5,271 bases of DNA, taken from positions 1 through 5,271 of the forward strand of contig JAOZLK010000106.1 in the NCBI GenBank assembly GCA_029934875.1. The letters are read 5' to 3'. Shown in pieces: positions 1 through 5,271 of the stretch; the stretch's first letter is position 1; every line of letters starts with the position of its first letter. Source of the DNA: Bacteroidales bacterium (lineage in GTDB: Bacteria; Bacteroidota; Bacteroidia; Bacteroidales; GCA-2748055). The notes below the pieces were generated by a model that worked only from the letters and a program-made list of their open reading frames with translations, was not told where the DNA came from and ran no database searches. Both the position numbers and the translations under genes were made by a program.

Positions 1-2
1 AC

Positions 3-74
3 GATAACGACAAAGCCAATTCCATGATTAGCCGTCCGCAGCGCTTCCCCTATGGCACCAAGCACGTCCTCTAG
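3..74 (+). CDS. 3' end of an upstream gene (possible Gfo/Idh/MocA-family protein)
   Basis: An open frame enters from the left edge and stops at TAG 72-74, giving a 23-residue tail that contains DKANSMISRPQRFPYG. The other two forward frames stop at once (TAA 4-6... in frame 2, TGA 25-27 in frame 1), so this is the only forward frame that can hold a gene end. The pattern of an Ala-Asn pair followed by basic residues and R-x-P-Y resembles, from memory, the C-terminal tails of exported Gfo/Idh/MocA-type dehydrogenases of Bacteroidota. That family call is a weak inference from a few residues. It lies on the same strand as the four genes that follow and is separated from them only by the heptamer array, so it may belong to the same transcript. 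Confidence 0.5.
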   Translation, partial: DNDKANSMISRPQRFPYGTKHVL

Positions 75-144
75 ACAATACGCAGTACGCAGTTCTCAGC
101 ACACAGTGCTCAGTACCAAGTAACCAATAACCACTAACCAATTA
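75..144. repeat. Array of ten degenerate 7-bp tandem units
   Basis: Read from base 75, the spacer divides without any phase slip into ten heptamers: ACAATAC, GCAGTAC, GCAGTTC, TCAGCAC, ACAGTGC, TCAGTAC, CAAGTAA, CCAATAA, CCACTAA, CCAATTA. Column 3 is A in all ten units, column 2 is C in nine and column 5 is T in nine. The units form two blocks: the first six fit NCAGTAC and end in C, and the last four fit CCAATAA and end in A. The array starts directly after the upstream stop codon and ends two bases before the next ATG. A short perfect stem lies inside it (AGCAC 98-102 with GTGCT 106-110, 3-base loop), but no T-run follows, so it is not an intrinsic terminator. Function is unknown. Confidence 0.85.
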
Positions 145-146
145 CA

Positions 147-1541
147 ATGAAATTAACTATTGCCATAAGCGCTCTTCTGAGCGTGCTCATTTCCTGTAAT
201 CAGGCTCCAAAACAAACTTCCGAAACCATGTTTACTCCACTCGAAGGAAAGGTGAAATTCATGAACCTGGATCCCGGTCACTTCCATGCTGCCCTGGTGC
301 AAAAATCCATGTATGAAAGCGTCGATCCGGTGGTACATGTTTATGCTCCGAAAGGACCCGAGGTGGAAAGCTATCTGAACCTGATTGAGCGCTACAACAC
401 CCGGGAAGATAATCCCACAGCCTGGGAGGAGAAAGTGTACAGGGGGGATGATTTCTTCCAGAAGATGATTGCAGAAAAACCAGGCAATGTCATGGTGGTC
501 TCCGGGAACAATGCTAAAAAGACCGAGTATATCCTTGAAGCAGTCAGCTCGGGAATTCATGTATTGTCCGATAAGCCCATGGTTATCTCACCTGAAGAAT
601 TTCCCATGCTTGAAGAGGCCTTTGCCACTGCCAGGGAAAATGGAGTTTTGCTTTGTGACATCATGACCGAACGCTACGAATTCACCACCATGATGCAGAA
701 GGCCTTCTCGCAGATTGAAGCGGTGTTTGGCACCCTTGAAAAAGGCAGTCCCGACAACCCGGCCATTACCAAGGAGAGTGTACACCATTTCTCCAAGATT
801 GTTTCGGGCAACTGGCTCATCCGTCCGCCCTGGTTTTTCGACACCGAACAACAGGGTGAAGGAATTGTGGATGTGAATACCCACCTGGTGGACCTGGTTC
901 AGTGGGAGGCATTTCCCACTGTCATCCTGGAGAAATCCGACGTGGAGATTCTTTCGGCCAGGCGGTGGACCACCGACCTCACCCCTGCTATGTTTGAAAA
1001 GGTAACGGGACAAAAGACTTTCCCCGACTACCTGCAGAAAGATGTGGAAGGCGATGTGCTCAAGGTTTACTCCAACGGGGAGATTAATTATGCCTTGAAA
1101 GGAGTTCACGCCAAAGTTTCCGTGATATGGAACTTCCAGGCACCTGAAGGATCAGCAGACACCCACTTCTCGGTCATGCGGGGAAGCAAGTGCAAGCTGG
1201 TAATCCGACAGGGAGAAGCCGAAGGCTATAAACCCATGCTCTACATCGAGCCCAATGAAGGTACAGACCTGGCGGCTTTTGAAAGCAGCCTCAACGATGC
1301 CATTGCAAACAATATCGCCTCAAAATACCCCGGAATCGAGGCGGAAAAAGCTGAAGAAGGAAGCTGGATGCTGGACGTTCCTCAGAAATATAAGGTGGGA
1401 CACGAGGCCCATTTCGGACAGCTTACTGAAAAATACCTGGGCTGGCTTGGCCAGGGAATGCTGCCCGAGTGGGAAATTCCCAACATGATCATCAAGTACT
1501 ACACCACCACCGAGGGGATGAAAAAAGCAATGGAAAACTAA
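147..1541 (+). CDS. Gfo/Idh/MocA-fold oxidoreductase-like lipoprotein
   Basis: The 464-residue product begins with a lipoprotein signal: a hydrophobic stretch, then lipobox L14-I-S-C17. The mature part follows the Gfo/Idh/MocA plan. A Rossmann-like N-terminal domain (about 35-175) carries LDPGHFHAAL (41-50) where the usual GxGxxG loop would be. SDKP (141-144) sits at the position of the family's EKP motif, with Lys143 the expected catalytic/cofactor Lys. The C-terminal alpha/beta domain carries DVNTHLVDLVQW (242-253), matching the family's D-x-x-x-H-x-x-D element, so His246 is a candidate catalytic residue. The C-terminal part resembles the 'putative oxidoreductase C-terminal' domain (Pfam PF16490, from memory). 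The start is fixed by the signal peptide. No clear Shine-Dalgarno site precedes it; the heptamer array fills the leader. The next gene starts 16 bp downstream. Possible roles are sugar oxidoreduction or a GH109-like NAD-dependent glycosidase; substrate unknown. After Cys17 comes NQAPK, with no acidic surface-export tag, so a periplasm-facing location is inferred. Confidence 0.87.
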   Translation: MKLTIAISALLSVLISCNQAPKQTSETMFTPLEGKVKFMNLDPGHFHAALVQKSMYESVDPVVHVYAPKGPEVESYLNLIERYNTREDNPTAWEEKVYRGDDFFQKMIAEKPGNVMVVSGNNAKKTEYILEAVSSGIHVLSDKPMVISPEEFPMLEEAFATARENGVLLCDIMTERYEFTTMMQKAFSQIEAVFGTLEKGSPDNPAITKESVHHFSKIVSGNWLIRPPWFFDTEQQGEGIVDVNTHLVDLVQWEAFPTVILEKSDVEILSARRWTTDLTPAMFEKVTGQKTFPDYLQKDVEGDVLKVYSNGEINYALKGVHAKVSVIWNFQAPEGSADTHFSVMRGSKCKLVIRQGEAEGYKPMLYIEPNEGTDLAAFESSLNDAIANNIASKYPGIEAEKAEEGSWMLDVPQKYKVGHEAHFGQLTEKYLGWLGQGMLPEWEIPNMIIKYYTTTEGMKKAMEN

Positions 1542-1557
1542 ACAAAAGCAAGCACCC

Positions 1558-2307
1558 ATGCGCTCATTTAACCAGACCCTGACTTTAGCAGCCCTTTTAT
1601 TTTTATTCACCGGCTCAAAGGCACAGGAGATCAGCACTGAGAAAATCACTGTTCCGGCTGATATCGCAAAGGAAATGCCCAGGGTGAACAGCAATTTCGT
1701 TCTGAAGCTAAATAAGGGCATTGCTGAAGGTGAGTTAAGCCCCCTTTTGATATGGATGCACGGGGGAGGCGGCAGCACCGAGGTGCAGGGACAAAACTGG
1801 CCCGGAAGTGAGAAACACTTCAGGTTTATCTCAGAAAAATATCCCCTTTCCGTGCTCTTTCCCCAGGCTGTCGGCAGGGGATGGGATGGGGCCAGCATGG
1901 AAGTGCTTATTGAATATGTGCTTGAAAATTACCCCATCGATCCCAATCGTGTTTACCTGGCAGGAGGAAGCATGGGAGGAGCAGGGACCTGGTTGGTAGC
2001 CAACCACAATCCAGACCTGTTTGCAGCCCTGGTTCCCTGCATGGGAGGAGGACTGAACCGGAAGGAGATTCTTGGAACGGTTGACTTCGGTAGATTGGCC
2101 CCCCTGCCCTCCTGGTCCTTCTGCGGAGGGGTAGATGAGGTCACCCCCATTGATTATCCCCTGGAGATTGACAGTATTTTGCACTCCCTGGGTGGGAATC
2201 CAAAACTCACCATCTATGAAGATATGGGGCATGGTGGCCCGGCTCAGAAAGCCTGGGAGAATGAAGAATTGTATGACTGGCTGCTGTCCCAGGAAAGAAA
2301 GGAATAA
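1558..2307 (+). CDS. Secreted alpha/beta-hydrolase, CE1/PHB-depolymerase-like esterase
   Basis: This 249-residue protein has a Sec signal peptide (hydrophobic core about 8-18, likely cleavage after Ala22 in SKA|Q, leaving Gln23 first). The hydrolase elements appear in the expected order: an oxyanion-hole motif HGGGG at 68-72 after a beta strand, the nucleophile elbow GGSMGG at 136-141 with Ser138, the acid in GVDEVTP with Asp193, and His225 in DMGHGG. The triad is therefore complete, and the length fits a single-domain esterase. The segment before the elbow (PIDPNRVYLAGGSMGG) is typical of CE1-like carbohydrate esterases and PHB-depolymerase-like proteins. It probably removes acyl groups such as acetyl or feruloyl from oligosaccharides in the periplasm, but a peptidase or general carboxylesterase role cannot be excluded. 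It starts 16 bp after the oxidoreductase-like gene and ends 5 bp before the sulfatase gene, so it is very likely co-transcribed with both. Confidence 0.88.
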   Translation: MRSFNQTLTLAALLFLFTGSKAQEISTEKITVPADIAKEMPRVNSNFVLKLNKGIAEGELSPLLIWMHGGGGSTEVQGQNWPGSEKHFRFISEKYPLSVLFPQAVGRGWDGASMEVLIEYVLENYPIDPNRVYLAGGSMGGAGTWLVANHNPDLFAALVPCMGGGLNRKEILGTVDFGRLAPLPSWSFCGGVDEVTPIDYPLEIDSILHSLGGNPKLTIYEDMGHGGPAQKAWENEELYDWLLSQERKE

Positions 2308-2312
2308 GAAAT

Positions 2313-4082
2313 ATGAACTATACGAATTATTTTGTCCTGCTGTCTATCCTGATTCTTGCAGGCTGTAATCCTCACGGAAAAACTGAGCTGCAGCCTCCCA
2401 ATGTAATCATGATCCTTACCGACGACCAGGGATGGGGCGATTTGAGTGCCAGCGGTAACACAAACCTGCAAACCCCGAACATCGATGCCCTTGGTGTTGA
2501 AGGAGCCAGGTTTGAGAATTTCTATGTGAGCCCGGTTTGCTCACCCACCAGGGCCGAGGTGCTCACAGGAAGATATCATCTTCGGGGAGGTGTCTACAGC
2601 ACTTCTGCCGGCGGAGAGCGGCTCGACCTGGATGAGACGACCATTGCAGAGGTATTCAGGACTGCAGGATATGCCACGGCTGCCTATGGCAAATGGCACA
2701 ATGGAATGCAATACCCCTATCACCCAAACGGCCGTGGCTTTGACGATTATTATGGCTTTTGCTCGGGACACTGGGGTGACTACTTCAGTCCAATGCTGGA
2801 GCACAACGGCGAACTGGTCAAGGGGAATGGTTTCATCATTGATGATTTTACCGATCACGGCATTGCATTTATGGAAGCCCATGCCCATGAGCCCTTCTTT
2901 CTCTACCTGCCCTTTAACACCCCCCACGGACCCCTGCAGGTACCCGACCGCTGGTGGGATGAGTTCAAAAACAAAGAACTGGCCATGCGGGCCAAAAACC
3001 AGGATGATGAGAGCCTGAACTTCACCAGGGCGGCACTGGCCATGTGCGAAAACATCGACTGGAATGTGGGGCGCCTGCAGGAAAAAATTGAAGAACTGGG
3101 CATAGCGGAAAATACCATAGTGCTCTATTTCTGCGACAACGGTCCCAATAGCTGGCGATGGAACGGGGGAATGAAAGGCCGGAAAGGCTCCACCGATGAA
3201 GGGGGCGTACGTTCCCCCCTCTTCATGAAGTGGCCCGGACACATTGAAGAAGGCAGGGTGATTGAAGAGGTGGCGGCAGCCATTGATCTGCTCCCCACCC
3301 TGGCCGGACTGGTGGGAATCGACTACACTACGCAGAAGGCCCTGGACGGCATCAGTTTAAAAAGCCTCCTGCTGGATGAAGATCCTTCGTGGGAGGACAG
3401 GTACATCTTCAACCATTGGCGTGGTAGTGTGAGTGTGAGGAATCAGCGTTACCGCCTCGACAACAACGGGGCTTTATATGACATTGAAAATGACCGGGGA
3501 CAGCTCCATGATGTGAGCGCCTCAGAGCTCGAAGTACATGCGCAGATGCTGAAAGCAGCGGAACAATTCAGGGATGAGGTGCTTACTGAAATCCCTGCTG
3601 AAGATCTGCGGACCTTTCCCCTGGGTCACCCCGATGCCCTTTACACCCAGATACCCGCAAGGGATGGAAGAGCACACGGAAACATACGTCGCTCGAACCA
3701 CTTTCCCAATTGTTCCTTCTTCACCAACTGGATCAGCCTGGAGGACTCCATCACCTGGGATGTGGAGGTGGTGGCTGATGGAGAATTTGAGGTTATACTC
3801 TACTACACCTGCCCCGATGGGGACCAGGGCTCCACTTTTGAACTGAGCCTGGGTGAAAGCATACTGAAGGGACAGATTACCGAGGCCCACGATCCTCCCG
3901 AGAGGGGCATGGAAAACGACCGCGATCCACGAAGAAATTCCCCGGTAAAAGATTTCAAGCCCTTGAACATGGGCAGCATTCAACTTACAAAGGGGCCTGC
4001 TCAGTTGTGCCTGAAGGCCCTGGAAATACCCGGACAAACAGTGATGGATGTCCGCTTAATCATGTGGAAACGAAAAAATTGA
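2313..4082 (+). CDS. S1-family (formylglycine) sulfatase lipoprotein with C-terminal beta-rich domain
   Basis: This 589-residue protein removes sulfate esters, most likely from a sulfated carbohydrate. It has a lipoprotein signal with lipobox L15-A-G-C18. Sulfatase landmarks are complete: metal ligands Asp37-Asp38 in TDDQGWGD, the formylglycine site CSPTRAEVLTGR (76-87) with Cys76, GKWHNG (126-131) with Lys127 and His129, TPHGP (203-207) with His205, CDNG (274-277) with Asp275-Asn276, and Lys291 in GRKGSTDEGGVR. Cys76 makes it a Cys-type enzyme, so it needs a maturase (in Bacteroidota usually anSME) encoded elsewhere. The catalytic part ends near residue 440. A further domain of about 135 residues (455-589), rich in predicted strands and carrying ITEAHDPPERG and VKDFKPLNMG, follows. 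The start is 5 bp after the esterase stop, with an AAAGGAA stretch at 2298-2304 that could act as a weak ribosome site. The residues after Cys18 (NPHGK) lack an acidic export tag. Substrate and S1 subfamily are not readable by eye. Confidence 0.95.
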   Translation: MNYTNYFVLLSILILAGCNPHGKTELQPPNVIMILTDDQGWGDLSASGNTNLQTPNIDALGVEGARFENFYVSPVCSPTRAEVLTGRYHLRGGVYSTSAGGERLDLDETTIAEVFRTAGYATAAYGKWHNGMQYPYHPNGRGFDDYYGFCSGHWGDYFSPMLEHNGELVKGNGFIIDDFTDHGIAFMEAHAHEPFFLYLPFNTPHGPLQVPDRWWDEFKNKELAMRAKNQDDESLNFTRAALAMCENIDWNVGRLQEKIEELGIAENTIVLYFCDNGPNSWRWNGGMKGRKGSTDEGGVRSPLFMKWPGHIEEGRVIEEVAAAIDLLPTLAGLVGIDYTTQKALDGISLKSLLLDEDPSWEDRYIFNHWRGSVSVRNQRYRLDNNGALYDIENDRGQLHDVSASELEVHAQMLKAAEQFRDEVLTEIPAEDLRTFPLGHPDALYTQIPARDGRAHGNIRRSNHFPNCSFFTNWISLEDSITWDVEVVADGEFEVILYYTCPDGDQGSTFELSLGESILKGQITEAHDPPERGMENDRDPRRNSPVKDFKPLNMGSIQLTKGPAQLCLKALEIPGQTVMDVRLIMWKRKN

Positions 4083-4105
4083 AAAGACTCAAATAAAATT
4101 CAATA

Positions 4106-5271
4106 ATGAATAAAATATCATTAATCCTGTTGCTCGCCCTGTCTCCCGCCCTTCTGGCTCAAACAACGCTGGAAAGTATATCTGAACATGAAACACCTGC
4201 CTGGCTTTTGGATGCCAAATTTGGAATCCAGTTTGTGGGAGAGCCCATGGAATTTGATGATGTACAGTGGTATCACTGGTCACGCGCCACCCAGCGGGCA
4301 AGGCAGATGGGACTGGATGAGTCGGATGCCCACATGCTGGAGAACAAAGACGGGATCCAGGTTGTTGGGGGTATTGAATACGTCTGGGACGTAAAAGCGC
4401 CGGCCAATCCTGAAGCCATGATGGAGGCTTACAAGCGCACCGGCGCCAGGTACCTGGTATCCATGTTGCAGGCAGCCTACCCCGGCACCGAAGGAATGAG
4501 AATGATGCCTGGTGAGGTGGAGCTGGCAAGGGAGCATGGTTTTAAGGTGGGGCTTCATTACAACCTGCTGCGACGCGAGGGACTGCCTTCCATGGGCGAT
4601 CCGGGCTATGTGGATTGGTGGCAGAACAGGGTAAAGAAGGAAGTGGAAATCATGAACTCCGATTTCCTGTTCTTTGACGGTTGCCAGGCACCAAGTTCCT
4701 ACTTCAGATCGCCCGGGCTGGTCGAGTGGTTTTATGAGCGTGCCGAGTCCCTTGATCAGGAAGTCTGGGTGAATGAGGACCTGGGCGTCGACACCCGGGA
4801 GTCAATGCTATATGGAGATGTGCTTGAAGGAGAGGGTTTTACCATGAGTGGCGTTTCTCCAAAGCATTTCTTAAATTGGGACAATATTCGAAACGAATGG
4901 AACTGCTGGGTCAATGAATTCGGCATTCATAAGCGTGACGGATCAGAATGGGAATGGGTTTACAAGCCGGTGGATGAGCTTTTGCAACTCTTCATCTACA
5001 ATGTGAGTATTGGTGGTGGCTGGTGTGTGCAAATGGTAAATACGCAGCAAGCCTGGGAAAACATGTGGGAGATAGGCGACTGGCTGGAAGTGAATGGGGA
5101 AGCCATTTATCATACAAGGCCCTTTTTCCCGGTGGATGAAAATGCCATGCGCCTCCCGTCTGAAAAGGCACCCCGGGATCAGCAAGGCCCCAAACACTGG
5201 ATGTGGCGCTTCGACCAGACCGTTGAGGTGGCCAGATCGGCCGGGCCCCTGTATTTCACAGGCAATGGGGA
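4106..5271 (+). CDS. GH29 alpha-L-fucosidase-like secreted protein, 3' end cut by window
   Basis: An open frame from ATG 4106 runs to the window end without a stop (388 full codons). Residues 1-18 form a Sec signal, with likely cleavage in LLA|QTT leaving Gln19 first, which supports this start. The mature part follows the GH29 fucosidase order. PAWLLDAKFGI (31-41) matches the family's entry motif. RTGARYLVSM (111-120) matches the strand before the His-rich motif. FKVGLHYNLL (146-155) matches the next strand. SDFLFFDG (185-192) matches the nucleophile strand, with Asp191 as candidate nucleophile. VWVNEDLG (220-227) and NGEAIYHTRPF (330-340) match later family blocks. Two active-site motifs are altered: the usual IHWG is QFVG (42-45), and the usual KHHDGF position reads LQAAYPG (121-127). 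It could be an enzyme with changed specificity or an inactive binding protein. It starts 23 bp after the sulfatase stop in an A/T-rich gap without a recognisable promoter. Confidence 0.85.
   Translation, partial: MNKISLILLLALSPALLAQTTLESISEHETPAWLLDAKFGIQFVGEPMEFDDVQWYHWSRATQRARQMGLDESDAHMLENKDGIQVVGGIEYVWDVKAPANPEAMMEAYKRTGARYLVSMLQAAYPGTEGMRMMPGEVELAREHGFKVGLHYNLLRREGLPSMGDPGYVDWWQNRVKKEVEIMNSDFLFFDGCQAPSSYFRSPGLVEWFYERAESLDQEVWVNEDLGVDTRESMLYGDVLEGEGFTMSGVSPKHFLNWDNIRNEWNCWVNEFGIHKRDGSEWEWVYKPVDELLQLFIYNVSIGGGWCVQMVNTQQAWENMWEIGDWLEVNGEAIYHTRPFFPVDENAMRLPSEKAPRDQQGPKHWMWRFDQTVEVARSAGPLYFTGNG

Noticed and set aside
98..110. Intrinsic terminator after the upstream gene
   Set aside because: The stem is 5 bp with a 3-base loop and no T-run follows; it most likely arises from the repeat units themselves.
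75..144. CRISPR array
   Set aside because: The unit is only 7 bp, directly tandem and without spacers.
588..1109. Minus-strand open frame (173 codons) inside the first gene
   Set aside because: It is fully antisense to a gene with conserved Gfo/Idh/MocA motifs and has no leader or family signal of its own.
1320..1898. Minus-strand open frame (192 codons) spanning the oxidoreductase-like/esterase junction
   Set aside because: It overlaps two well-supported genes on the other strand, and its product is an unstructured mix without a recognisable motif.
2541..3242. Long open frame (233 codons) on the minus strand inside the sulfatase gene
   Set aside because: It lies wholly opposite the sulfatase catalytic region, its translation shows no domain or signal pattern I recognise, and the plus-strand frame carries every expected sulfatase motif. 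It is a by-product of codon use.
4083..4105. Separate promoter for the fucosidase-like gene in the A/T-rich gap
   Set aside because: The gap is only 23 bp and has no TTTG or TAnnTTTG element; A-rich sequence before start codons is common in Bacteroidota.
4089..4529. Minus-strand open frame (146 codons) at the start of the fucosidase-like gene
   Set aside because: Its Pro/Arg/Cys-rich composition is typical of a shadow frame, and the plus frame has a signal peptide and clear GH29 blocks here.

Overview
The window looks like part of a carbohydrate-processing gene cluster from a Bacteroidota bacterium. The lineage is inferred from several signs. Two of the exported proteins have lipoprotein signals. 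The other two have Sec signals with Gln just after the predicted cleavage site (the Bacteroidota 'Q-rule'). There are no strong Shine-Dalgarno sites, and the families found together (S1 sulfatase, GH29-like protein, exported Gfo/Idh/MocA-fold protein, small esterase) are typical of marine or sediment Bacteroidota polysaccharide loci. No SusC/SusD pair, regulator, RNA gene, mobile element or CRISPR array is present.

Layout: the first 74 bases hold the 3' end of an upstream gene, possibly another Gfo/Idh/MocA protein. Bases 75-144 are an in-phase array of ten degenerate 7-bp units that ends two bases before the next start codon. Four genes follow on the + strand with gaps of 16, 5 and 23 bp: a lipoprotein with a Gfo/Idh/MocA oxidoreductase fold (147-1541), a secreted alpha/beta-hydrolase of the CE1/PHB-depolymerase-like type (1558-2307), a Cys-type sulfatase lipoprotein with an extra C-terminal beta-rich domain (2313-4082), and a secreted GH29 alpha-L-fucosidase-like protein cut by the window end (4106 onward).

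The tight spacing, shared strand and lack of a visible promoter in any gap point to one transcript whose promoter lies upstream of the window. All four full or near-full products carry export signals, and neither lipoprotein has an acidic surface-export tag after its Cys. They therefore probably work together in the periplasm on imported oligosaccharides: sulfate removal, ester (for example acetyl) removal, glycoside or fucoside handling, and a possibly NAD-linked sugar step. A sulfated, fucose-containing, possibly acetylated glycan is the simplest substrate guess, but the sequence does not prove it.

The most notable points are the heptamer array, the GH29-like protein that keeps the family scaffold and nucleophile position but has lost the His-rich active-site motifs, and the Sec-exported Gfo/Idh/MocA lipoprotein with a non-canonical cofactor loop.
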